NCBI RefSeq assembly: GCF_022900255.1
Contig: NZ_JALIRM010000004.1
Location: 1-64,000 of the forward strand
Source: Lederbergia wuyishanensis
GTDB lineage: Bacteria; Bacillota; Bacilli; Bacillales; Bacillaceae_C
Direction of reading: 5' to 3'
Length of the DNA stretch: 64,000 bases
Positions 50,483 to 58,674 of the stretch are shown piece after piece (the stretch's first letter is position 1; each line of letters begins with the position of its first letter). A program made the translations under genes and the position numbers. A model generated the notes under the pieces. That model was not told where the DNA came from and did no database searches. It saw only the letters and a program-made list of their open reading frames with translations.

Positions 50483-51664
50483 TTAGATTAATGCTCGAAC
50501 TAATAACGGTTTTACATGAGCATAAATTTCATCATATTGTGATATAGGAAGAGGGTTTTGGCCTAATCCAAGTTCAATTGTGAATCCTGGACGGCGAAAA
50601 TCTTGGATGTACCAATCTTTATAACCAGCATAACTATCAACATAACGAATGGCTTTATATCCGCTAAGCCTTGCGAAGTCATTGGCAAGTACTTCAGATT
50701 CAGGTGGCTCCAATCCTTCATAGCCCCAATAAATCTCACGCCCTTGTGTATGCAAGGCAAGGAGTCGGGCGAAGCTTTCATTTTTCACAAGATTCGCCAT
50801 AGCTTTTGTTTCTGGTTCTGACAATGGGGATGACCCAGGATAATCTCTTGGACCTGGCACTTTAGGCTTTCGTTCTTTCTCGAATTCCCAATTAGCAGGA
50901 AATTGCTTATTCAAATCGACTCCGCGAATATTGGCTTTCCATCCTGAAAAGTCCGTGCTGCCACTATTTAAACGAATGACTTCTTCTCGTTTTCCTGCTG
51001 GCGGACCGTTTAACACTAGACTGACTCCGTCTGGGTTTACCATTGGGACAGCAGAAAGCTGGGCATTCTCATAAATTGATAAAGCCGAAACTCCGCTAAT
51101 ATTTTGAGCATTAGTTAATGCTAGCAAGTATTCATTTAAAAATTTCATTAAAATCGGTGATGTAATCCACTCATTTGCGTGAAAAGAAGCGTTCATTTGG
51201 ATTTTACGATTGCTCTTTCCAACGCGCAAATCATATAACGGTAAATTATCCACACTTTTACTTGCTTCTCTTCTTCTCATGAAAGGATAGACAGCCAATA
51301 GTTTTTCAATATCATTATTTAATTTTTGAAAGTCATAGTGATCTTGACCATCCATCGTTAATGTTGTGACTCTTAGAGGAATTCGAATTTTTTGACCTAC
51401 CTCAAGTTGGCTTGGATTCGTATTTTGATTCAGCAGCAGTAATGCATCAATATTTAAATGATGCGATTGTGCAATTTTCCAAAACGTATCTCCGGAGCGA
51501 ATAGTGTAACTACTTTCAGTAAATCCAGGAATTTTTACCATTTGCCCTACTTGAAGATTATTAGGGTTAATACCAGGATTTGAATCAACAATCAGAACAG
51601 TAGGTATGAAAAATAAATGGCTATAATGCCAAAGAGTATCCCCTGACCGGACTCGAATTTCCAT
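50483..51664 (-). CDS. LysM-M14 peptidase, gamma-D-glutamyl-diamino acid endopeptidase I type
   Basis: A 393-residue peptidoglycan peptidase. Two LysM modules lie at about 1-46 (VRSGDTLWHYSHLF ... VGQMVKIP) and 48-92 (IRSGDTFWKIAQSH ... VGQKIRIP). The M14 zinc carboxypeptidase domain runs from about 100 to the end. Zinc ligands are His and Glu of HANEW and His of LALHTQG; the catalytic Glu is in FTIELGLG. The start at 51664 has GGAGGGA upstream. The layout matches endopeptidase I of Lysinibacillus sphaericus. It lacks a signal peptide, as expected for an enzyme made in the sporulating cell. Confidence 0.88.
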   Translation of the reverse strand: MEIRVRSGDTLWHYSHLFFIPTVLIVDSNPGINPNNLQVGQMVKIPGFTESSYTIRSGDTFWKIAQSHHLNIDALLLLNQNTNPSQLEVGQKIRIPLRVTTLTMDGQDHYDFQKLNNDIEKLLAVYPFMRRREASKSVDNLPLYDLRVGKSNRKIQMNASFHANEWITSPILMKFLNEYLLALTNAQNISGVSALSIYENAQLSAVPMVNPDGVSLVLNGPPAGKREEVIRLNSGSTDFSGWKANIRGVDLNKQFPANWEFEKERKPKVPGPRDYPGSSPLSEPETKAMANLVKNESFARLLALHTQGREIYWGYEGLEPPESEVLANDFARLSGYKAIRYVDSYAGYKDWYIQDFRRPGFTIELGLGQNPLPISQYDEIYAHVKPLLVRALI

Positions 51665-51796
51665 TTGCGTCCCTCCAAAAACCTTTATCAATTTAGTAGT
51701 ATGTGAAAAGATAAGAAAGATGACAGAAACCTATATAATGTATGGATGGGTTTGGAGGAATGACACCTTACATAGAGGGTTTTATTGTTCAAAAAA

Positions 51797-51985
51797 GATG
51801 AAACAAGTTGATATTTGATTAGTTTCATCTCTAAATTAAGATATCATTCGCTAAGAAATTATAAAATTTAGGAGTTCGTCGAGAATTAACGGGTAGTTCT
51901 CGACGAAAAATGGTTTTTGTCAGTTTCATCTCTAATTAAAAAGAATAATTCTCGATGAACTCATTATTATGGATTCTGAGAAAGA
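51797..51985. repeat. Palindromic repeat region in a 396-bp intergenic gap
   Basis: The perfect 11-bp inverted repeat TTCGTCGAGAA/TTCTCGACGAA lies at about 51877-51907. GTTTCATCTCTAA occurs at about 51825 and again at 51927, with its complement GATGAAAC at 51798. A third arm-like ATTCTCGATGAAC is near 51948. No open frame with a ribosome site is visible between 51665 and 52060. Confidence 0.7.
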
Positions 51986-52060
51986 CACTTTAATAAAGAA
52001 TACCGTAAAGAAAAATCAGATCTTTCTTTAACAAGAAATTTGCTCTGAAAATCCAGAACT

Positions 52061-53272
52061 TCAACCTACTACTGGAACATCACCTTCAAAAATTTCACCT
52101 AGAATAAGTGCGCAAGCCCCGATTGCAGTTCCATAAGCTCCTTGATTAGAGCAGTAAATTGGAGTTGCTTTTGCTTGACGGGTTAGACCTCTTTCAGAGA
52201 TGGTTTCCTTGATTATAGGCAAAATAAAGGGACTAGCATTTGCAACCCCGCCTCCAATAATGATTTTTGACGGATTCAACATATGGATTAAATTTGTTAA
52301 CCCAATTCCAATGTATACACCTGTTCCTTCTAAAATTTCTTTGGAGAGGGCATCCCCGGCAACGGCAGCCTCATATACTGTTTTTCCCTCAATTTTTTGA
52401 ACATCACCTTCAACCATATTTAATAGAAGACTTTCGGGATATCGTTCGAGCTGATTTCTAGCCGCTTCACCAATAGCAGGTCCAGAAATAAGTGTTTGCC
52501 AACACCCAATATTCCCACAGGAACAAAGATTACCTTTTAAATCAACTGTCATATGGCCAATTTCTCCGGCTAAGTCGTACTTTCCGTGAAATATTTTTCC
52601 GTTTAATACAATGCCTGCACCAACACCGATTCCAATATTAACAGTCACGATGCTTTCGTCCTTTTTTTCTTCCATAAACCAATATTCTCCGAAAGCCATT
52701 GCTCTCACGTCATTATCTACTTTTACCGGAACATCGTACTCAGCTTCAAGCTCTTTTTTGATAGGGATATCTCTCAAATTCAATCCTGGCGCAAATAAAC
52801 TTGAACCTGTCTCAACATCTACAGCACCATGCATTCCAACCCCTATGCCAATCACTTCTATTGTGTCGTGATTAGATGTAAGATGATTAATTGTCCGCTT
52901 AATTAAAGTGAGTAAATCTTCATTTGAAATAGGTTTGGGAATGAGGGTTTGCGTTTTATCGATAGTTTTTCCGGATAAATCAATAAGAATAGCACGAATC
53001 TTTTTCGCTCCAACATCCAATCCTATAATATAGAAGCGATCACTGTTGATAACTAATAATGTTGGTTTTCTCCCGCCAATGGACTCACCTTGCTCGCTTT
53101 CTATCACAAGTTCTTTCTCAATCAATTCACTGACAAGACTACTGACGGTCGGTGGAGTCAATTTGGTTTCTTTCGCAATTTGAGCGCGGGAAATCGGTCC
53201 ATCTGTACGTATTTTATTTAAAATAATCGTTCGATTTAATGATTTCATCCATTGAAAGCTACCTTTTTTCAT
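52061..53272 (-). CDS. ROK-family transcriptional repressor (XylR/NagC type)
   Basis: A 403-residue repressor. The winged helix-turn-helix at about 12-65 reads LNKIRTDGPISRAQIAKETKLTPPTVSSLV. The ROK sugar-binding part has the nucleotide-fold start YIIGLDVGAKKIRAILIDL and the zinc motif CSCGNIGCWQ. The start has AAGGAAGTG 9 nt upstream. It is divergent from galK across 146 bp, so it is the likely regulator of galKET. The sugar it senses, perhaps galactose, is inferred. Confidence 0.88.
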   Translation of the reverse strand: MKKGSFQWMKSLNRTIILNKIRTDGPISRAQIAKETKLTPPTVSSLVSELIEKELVIESEQGESIGGRKPTLLVINSDRFYIIGLDVGAKKIRAILIDLSGKTIDKTQTLIPKPISNEDLLTLIKRTINHLTSNHDTIEVIGIGVGMHGAVDVETGSSLFAPGLNLRDIPIKKELEAEYDVPVKVDNDVRAMAFGEYWFMEEKKDESIVTVNIGIGVGAGIVLNGKIFHGKYDLAGEIGHMTVDLKGNLCSCGNIGCWQTLISGPAIGEAARNQLERYPESLLLNMVEGDVQKIEGKTVYEAAVAGDALSKEILEGTGVYIGIGLTNLIHMLNPSKIIIGGGVANASPFILPIIKETISERGLTRQAKATPIYCSNQGAYGTAIGACALILGEIFEGDVPVVG

Positions 53273-53418
53273 TGAAAAAGCACTTCCTTAATTTAGAATA
53301 TAATTGTTGCAAAACAGTTATTCTTATAATACCATATAAGTAAATTAAATTAATTAACAAAGTGTTTTTTAAATGCAATTTTTTAAAGCAATCCATCAAA
53401 AATACGAGGTGACAGGTC

Positions 53419-54591
53419 ATGGAAAAAAAGAAAGAATTACGTGAAAAGTTTACCGAAATATTCGGTGACAATGGAGAGATTCGTACGTTTTTTGCCCCTG
53501 GTAGGGTAAACTTGATTGGTGAACATACCGATTATAATGGCGGGCATGTTTTTCCATGTGCACTTGATGTAGGAACAACAGTATTGGCTAGGAAAAGAGA
53601 AGATAAAGTCCTTCGTTTTTATTCAATGAATTTTCCTGATGCTGGTGTGATTGAAGCACAATTAGATAGTCTTTTATATAAGAAAGAAGATGATTGGGCT
53701 AATTATCCGAAAGGTGTGGTGGATGTTTTCCAAAAAGAAGGGAAAAGCATTCCGACAGGACTTGATTTATTATTTTACGGGAATATCCCTAACGGAGCAG
53801 GACTATCTTCATCTGCTTCAATAGAACTTGCAACAGGTGTCATGCTGAATGAAGTTTTTAATTTAAATATTGATCGTGTACAAATCGTAAAATATGCTCA
53901 AAAAGCTGAAAACGAGTTTGTCGGTGTAAACTGTGGAATTATGGACCAATTTGCTTGCGGAATGGGTAAAGAAGGGCATGCTATCTTACTTGATTGCCAA
54001 ACTTTGGAATATACATACAGTCCGCTCCAATTATCCGATCACGTTTTAGTTATTGCTAATACGAATAAGCGCAGAGGTTTGGCGGATTCAAAATATAATG
54101 AACGTCGCTCTGAATGTGAGAGAGCCCTTGAACAATTGCAAAAAGAACTTGATATTCAATCTCTTGGCGATTTAACTGTAGATGAATTTGAAGCACATAA
54201 ATATTTGATTGAAAACGAAACAGATCGCAAACGTGCAAAACATGCAGTATCCGAGAATGCACGTACGTTAGTTGCTGTTGAAAAATTAAACGAAGGTGAT
54301 CTTGAAGCATTCGGAAAATTAATGAATGCATCTCATTTATCCCTTATGAAAGATTATGAAGTGACTGGCAAAGAATTGGATGCTCTTGTTGAAGCAGCTT
54401 GGAATGAGGATGTGTTAGGCGCAAGAATGACAGGAGCGGGATTCGGTGGCTGTACGATTAATCTTGTCAACAAAGAAAAGCTTGACGATTTTATAAAAAA
54501 TGTTGGAGAAGTGTATGAAGAAGCTACTGGCTTAAAAGCTGATTTTTATGTAGTGGGAATTGGCGACGGAGCTAAAGAAATCGTTGAGTGA
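53419..54591 (+). CDS. galK: Galactokinase
   Basis: A 390-residue GHMP kinase. The galactokinase signature GRVNLIGEHTDYNGG is near residue 29-43, the ATP-binding motif is NIPNGAGLSSSASIE, and the C-terminal GARMTGAGFGGCTINLV is the third GHMP motif. It phosphorylates galactose at C1, the first step of the Leloir pathway. GAGGTGACAGG precedes the ATG. A -10-like TATAAT is at 53325-53330 in the divergent region. It is the first gene of galKET. Confidence 0.96.
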   Translation: MEKKKELREKFTEIFGDNGEIRTFFAPGRVNLIGEHTDYNGGHVFPCALDVGTTVLARKREDKVLRFYSMNFPDAGVIEAQLDSLLYKKEDDWANYPKGVVDVFQKEGKSIPTGLDLLFYGNIPNGAGLSSSASIELATGVMLNEVFNLNIDRVQIVKYAQKAENEFVGVNCGIMDQFACGMGKEGHAILLDCQTLEYTYSPLQLSDHVLVIANTNKRRGLADSKYNERRSECERALEQLQKELDIQSLGDLTVDEFEAHKYLIENETDRKRAKHAVSENARTLVAVEKLNEGDLEAFGKLMNASHLSLMKDYEVTGKELDALVEAAWNEDVLGARMTGAGFGGCTINLVNKEKLDDFIKNVGEVYEEATGLKADFYVVGIGDGAKEIVE

Positions 54592-54618
54592 AGCATTATA
54601 CATTAAGGAGGAGTTAGG

Positions 54619-55608
54619 ATGGCGATACTAGTTTGCGGTGGTGCAGGATATATTGGGAGTCACGCAGTTGCAGAATTACTTGCGCGTGGGGAAGAAGTAG
54701 TTGTAGTCGATAATTTACAAAAGGGCCATTCAGCAGCTTTGTCAGAAGGGGCTGTATTTTATGACGGTGATTTGCGTGATGAACCATTTCTAGATCGTAT
54801 TTTTAACGAAAATAAAATTGATGCAATTATGCATTTTGCTGCAGATTCTTTAGTTGGTGAGAGTGTTCAAAAGCCTCTTCAATATTACGACAATAATGTA
54901 GGCGGCGCTATTTCTCTCGTCAAAGCAATGAACAAATACAATGTAAAAAATATCGTTTTCTCATCAACTGCAGCTGTATATGGAGAGCCAGAAGAAATTC
55001 CGATTGTCGAATCAGCTATTACAAACCCAACAAATCCATATGGCGAAACGAAACTTGCAGTGGAAAAAATGTTGAAATGGTGCGAGTCAGCATATGGCAT
55101 TCGCTACGTCGTTCTACGTTATTTTAATGTAGCTGGTGCACATACGAACGGAATCATTGGGGAAGATCACAATCCTGAAACGCACTTAATTCCAATTGTT
55201 TTGGAAGCAGCTCTAGGAAAACGAGATGAAATTGCTATTTTTGGCGATGATTACGATACTCCGGATGGAACATGTATCCGTGACTATATTCATGTAATGG
55301 ATTTAGTAGACGCTCATATTTTAGCAATTGAAAAGCTACGGAAAACGGGTGAAAGTGGAACGTACAATTTGGGTAACGGAAATGGTTTTAGCGTAAAGGA
55401 AGTCATAGAAACTGCACGAAAAGTAACTGGGAAAGAAATTCTAGAAAAAGTATCTCCAAGACGCGCGGGTGACCCTGCAAAACTCGTAGCTTCATCGGAA
55501 AAAGCGAAAAAAGAATTAGGCTGGAAACCTCAACATCATTCTCTTGAATCTATGATTGAAAGTGCCTGGACGTGGTTCCAAAAGAATCCGAATGGGTATG
55601 TGGAGTAA
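54619..55608 (+). CDS. galE: UDP-glucose 4-epimerase
   Basis: A 329-residue extended short-chain dehydrogenase. The NAD motif is GGAGYIGSH, the catalytic Ser/Thr and Tyr-Lys lie in SSTAAVYG and NPYGETKLAVEK, and DYIHVMDL is conserved. It interconverts UDP-galactose and UDP-glucose. It has a GGAGGAG ribosome site and begins 27 bp after galK. It is followed by a 303-bp gap with a 21-bp repeat array before galT. Confidence 0.96.
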   Translation: MAILVCGGAGYIGSHAVAELLARGEEVVVVDNLQKGHSAALSEGAVFYDGDLRDEPFLDRIFNENKIDAIMHFAADSLVGESVQKPLQYYDNNVGGAISLVKAMNKYNVKNIVFSSTAAVYGEPEEIPIVESAITNPTNPYGETKLAVEKMLKWCESAYGIRYVVLRYFNVAGAHTNGIIGEDHNPETHLIPIVLEAALGKRDEIAIFGDDYDTPDGTCIRDYIHVMDLVDAHILAIEKLRKTGESGTYNLGNGNGFSVKEVIETARKVTGKEILEKVSPRRAGDPAKLVASSEKAKKELGWKPQHHSLESMIESAWTWFQKNPNGYVE

Positions 55609-55640
55609 TTTGACTTTGGGAGATGTAATCTCGTTTGATA

Positions 55641-55845
55641 TGGGCCAATTCCCATTCGAGGTGTTTAAATTCTCTTTCGAATGAGCTAATTCCCGTTCAA
55701 GGTGTTCGTTCGGGTGATAGCAATTCCCGTTTGAGGTGTTTCAATTCTCGTTCGAGTGATGCCAATTCCGGTTCAAGATGTTGCAATTCCCGTATGAGTG
55801 AAGGCAATCGCCGTTAATGTTGCTTCAATTCCCGTACGAGAATTC
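55641..55845. repeat. 21-bp tandem repeat array between galE and galT
   Basis: About nine to ten diverged copies of a 21-bp unit, consensus near CAATTCCCGTTCGAGTGATG, fill the gap. Alternate copies end in GAGGTGTTT or GAGTGATGC, so a 42-bp higher-order period is likely. One copy near 55710 is truncated. An open frame crosses it because 21 is a multiple of three, but there is no support for a protein. Confidence 0.85.
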
Positions 55846-55911
55846 AATTTTCTTATACTCCCATACGGAGCTCAAAAATATGAAAAATACCAAAACGAAA
55901 GGGGCGACAGC

Positions 55912-57438
55912 ATGTTAATATATGAAGCTTTGGAAGAGCTAATTCAATATGGATTGAAAAAGAGACTGATTGAAACGTGGGATGTTGATTTTGTAAGGAA
56001 TGATTTACTTGCCACGTTAAGTCTTGAGGAATGGAAATCCGTTGAAGTGAAAGCTCCGGACGATAATTCGCCCGTTAGAATTCTTGCCACTATTTTAGAT
56101 TGGGCAGCGGAAAATGGGAAGCTGCCTCATAATACGGTGACCTTTCGTGATTTACTCGATACTGAATTGATGGGAGCATTTATTGCTCGTCCATCAACGA
56201 TCATTCATACATTTTATGATATTTATAAAAGAGAGGGAGCCGAGGCGGCAACTAGTTATTTTTATCAACTAGCCCAAGATTCTCATTACATTCGAACAGA
56301 CAGAGTGGCAAAAAATGAGCATTGGTTTTCACAGACTCCTTATGGAAATCTTGAAATCACGATTAACTTATCGAAGCCTGAAAAGGATCCAGTGGCAATT
56401 GCTGCAAACAAAAATAAACAAGAATCTACAGAGTATCCGAAATGTTTGCTCTGTAAAGAAAATGTGGGATATGCTGGACGGGTAGATCATCCAGCAAGGC
56501 AAAACCACCGAATTATTCCTGTTGATTTAAATGGTGAAGAATGGTTTTTACAATTCTCCCCATACGTTTACTATAATGAGCATGCGATTGTATTTTCGGG
56601 TGAGCACCGTCCAATGAAAATTTCGAAAGCTGGCTTTGAAAGACTACTTTCTTTTGCTGAACAATTCCCTCATTATTTTATTGGTTCGAATGCTGATATT
56701 CCAATTGTAGGCGGATCTATATTAAGCCACGACCATTTCCAAGGCGGAAATCATGTTTTTCCAATGGCTAAAGCAGAAATGGAAAACACTTTTACTTTTC
56801 CAGGATATGAAGAAGTAGAAGCAGGAATCGTGCACTGGCCGATGTCGGTTATCCGTTTGCGTGGAAAGGATCGCAATCAAATTGCAGATCTTGCAGCCTT
56901 TATTTTGAATTCGTGGAAATATTATAGTGACCCGGAAGTAGAAATTCATGCTTCGAGCGGCTCTGAACCGCATAATACGGTAACACCAATCGTCCGCATG
57001 GTAAATGGATATTTTGAATTCGATGTTGTATTAAGAAATAATCGTACAAATGATGAGCATCCATTAGGTATTTTCCATCCACATAATGAAGTTCATCATA
57101 TTAAAAAAGAAAACATCGGATTGATTGAAGTAATGGGCTTGGCTGTTTTGCCAGGACGGCTAAAAGAAGAGCTTCAGCTCGTTGGGGATTACTTAGTAAA
57201 ACCCGATTATAAAACTTCGCTATATGAGGATGAGATAACAAACAAACATGCCGATTGGGCGTGCAAGGTCCTTGAAGCTCATCCTAAACTGAATGAAAAT
57301 AATGTTCACGATATTTTACGTGAAGAGGTTGGCCGTGTCTTCTCTACTGTTCTTGAACATGCTGGTGTGTTTAAAAGAACTCCAGAAGGTCAGGCAGCTT
57401 TTAAAAAGTTTATTGAGCATATGATAAAAAATTCTTGA
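55912..57438 (+). CDS. galT: Galactose-1-phosphate uridylyltransferase, type 2
   Basis: A 508-residue Firmicute-type GalT, longer than the E. coli form of about 350 residues. The active-site stretch ILSHDHFQGGNHVFPM holds the nucleophile His region. It transfers UMP between galactose-1-phosphate and UDP-glucose. The start is ATG 55912, 7 nt after AAAGGGG; the open frame extends upstream to 55798 only through repeat DNA. Leloir genes galM and pgm are not in the window. Confidence 0.94.
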   Translation: MLIYEALEELIQYGLKKRLIETWDVDFVRNDLLATLSLEEWKSVEVKAPDDNSPVRILATILDWAAENGKLPHNTVTFRDLLDTELMGAFIARPSTIIHTFYDIYKREGAEAATSYFYQLAQDSHYIRTDRVAKNEHWFSQTPYGNLEITINLSKPEKDPVAIAANKNKQESTEYPKCLLCKENVGYAGRVDHPARQNHRIIPVDLNGEEWFLQFSPYVYYNEHAIVFSGEHRPMKISKAGFERLLSFAEQFPHYFIGSNADIPIVGGSILSHDHFQGGNHVFPMAKAEMENTFTFPGYEEVEAGIVHWPMSVIRLRGKDRNQIADLAAFILNSWKYYSDPEVEIHASSGSEPHNTVTPIVRMVNGYFEFDVVLRNNRTNDEHPLGIFHPHNEVHHIKKENIGLIEVMGLAVLPGRLKEELQLVGDYLVKPDYKTSLYEDEITNKHADWACKVLEAHPKLNENNVHDILREEVGRVFSTVLEHAGVFKRTPEGQAAFKKFIEHMIKNS

Positions 57439-57454
57439 GTCAGTTTAAAAGCTT

Positions 57455-57600
57455 GCTTCAGACTGCTGACAAACACTTGCTTTCTCCAGTGCTTGCCTTC
57501 CTGTGGTGCCAATTACTGAGTATGGCAACTCCGATTCTCGGAAGGCTTCGCGCTTAGAAAGACAAACGTTTCTACTAGTCTGAATGTAATTAAAAATGAA
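57455..57600. repeat. Folded intergenic element after galT
   Basis: About 145 bp of locally higher G+C with nested complementary arms: CAGACT/AGTCTG at the edges, and CCTTCC/GGAAGG and GGTGCC/GGCAAC-type pairs inside. It is non-coding by appearance. The fold is judged by eye only. Confidence 0.45.
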
Positions 57601-57617
57601 TTTGTCTACGCATAGGA

Positions 57618-57645
57618 GTCAGCTAAAAAGCTGGCTTTTTATTTT
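57618..57645 (+). terminator. Terminator of the galKET operon
   Basis: The stem GTCAGCT/AGCTGGC with one G-U pair is followed by TTTTTATTTT. Confidence 0.82.
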
Positions 57646-57721
57646 GCAAAATTAATAAATTTTCTCTTGCTATATGATAGACTAAAGTGGAAAAGAATTA
57701 TATAGGATGGAGTGTTAGTTG

Positions 57722-58597
57722 ATGCTCGGAGCAATTGAAGCTGGCGGTACGAAGTTTGTTTGTGCGGTCGGAAAAGAAGATGGAACAATCATTGAACGAA
57801 TAAAAATCGACACGTTAACGCCGGAACAAACGATGCCAGAAGTGATAGATTTTTTTAAGCGGCATAAAGTGAAAGCGCTTGGAATTGGTTCTTTTGGTCC
57901 TGTTGATATTGATCAAAATAGTCCAACATACGGAAATATAACATCAACCCCAAAACCAGGTTGGACAAATTATCCTTTTTTGAAAACAATGAAAGAAGCT
58001 TTACACATACCGATCGAGTTTAATACCGATGTTAATGTGGCCGCACTTGGGGAAATGATGCAAGGGGCTGCTCAAGGTTTTGATAGTTGTTTATACATAA
58101 CAGTTGGGACAGGGATTGGGGCTGGAGCAGTAGTACAAGGGAATTTGCTTCAAGGGCTATCTCATCCTGAAATGGGGCATGTTTTAGTAAAGAGACATCC
58201 TGATGATACTTTTGAAGGATTTTGTCCTTATCATAAGGATTGTTTAGAAGGAATGGCAGCAGGTCCAGCGATTGAAAAACGCTGGGGGCAAAAAGGACAT
58301 GAGCTTCAGAATAAACAAGAAGTATGGGAAATTGAAGCCTACTATCTTGCCCAAGCACTCATGCAATACATTTTAACTATTTCACCTAAAAAAATCATTA
58401 TGGGCGGGGGAGTAATGAAGCAAGCGCAAATTTTCCCCCTCATCCGTAAACAAGTTCAGGAATTATTAAATGGGTATGTTCCTCTACCGCAAATCACAGA
58501 ACATATCGAAGACTATATTGTCCCACCTGCACTAGGGGACGATGCAGGTATTACCGGTGCGTTAATGCTAGCAAAGCGGGCTTTGGAAAAGGAATAA
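57722..58597 (+). CDS. ROK-family fructokinase/mannokinase
   Basis: A 291-residue ROK sugar kinase. It starts with the phosphate motif AIEAGGTKFVCAV, has SFGPVDI, the active Asp region FNTDVNVAALGE, and the zinc motif with Cys and His in GFCPYHKDCLEG. It resembles ScrK/GmuE-type fructokinases, some of which also accept mannose. The start is ATG 57722, 9 nt from GGATGGAG; the TTG at 57719 is less likely. It lies upstream of the GH32 gene, but a terminator separates them. A substrate of fructose is most likely. Confidence 0.88.
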   Translation: MLGAIEAGGTKFVCAVGKEDGTIIERIKIDTLTPEQTMPEVIDFFKRHKVKALGIGSFGPVDIDQNSPTYGNITSTPKPGWTNYPFLKTMKEALHIPIEFNTDVNVAALGEMMQGAAQGFDSCLYITVGTGIGAGAVVQGNLLQGLSHPEMGHVLVKRHPDDTFEGFCPYHKDCLEGMAAGPAIEKRWGQKGHELQNKQEVWEIEAYYLAQALMQYILTISPKKIIMGGGVMKQAQIFPLIRKQVQELLNGYVPLPQITEHIEDYIVPPALGDDAGITGALMLAKRALEKE

Positions 58598-58606
58598 AAA
58601 TGAACA

Positions 58607-58651
58607 ACACAGCATAATTTTCTCTCTCGGAAGATTGTGCTGTTTTTTTTT
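58607..58651 (+). terminator. Terminator after the ROK kinase
   Basis: ACAGCATAAT pairs with ATTGTGCTGT with one G-U pair and is followed by nine T residues. Confidence 0.92.
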
Positions 58652-58674
58652 AAAATCAGTAAGGAGTGGAAAGT

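Noticed and set aside
53281-53418. Operator for the ROK repressor in the galK divergent region
   Set aside because: The region is AT-rich with several weak symmetric words, but none is clearly better than chance, so no site is claimed beyond the -10 of galK.
55635-55817. 60-codon open frame rich in Ser, Asn and Arg between galE and galT
   Set aside because: It is a translation of the 21-bp array with no ribosome site and unnatural composition.
55798-55911. 38-residue N-terminal extension of GalT
   Set aside because: The extension covers repeat DNA, and the AAAGGGG site at 55898 clearly marks ATG 55912 as the start.
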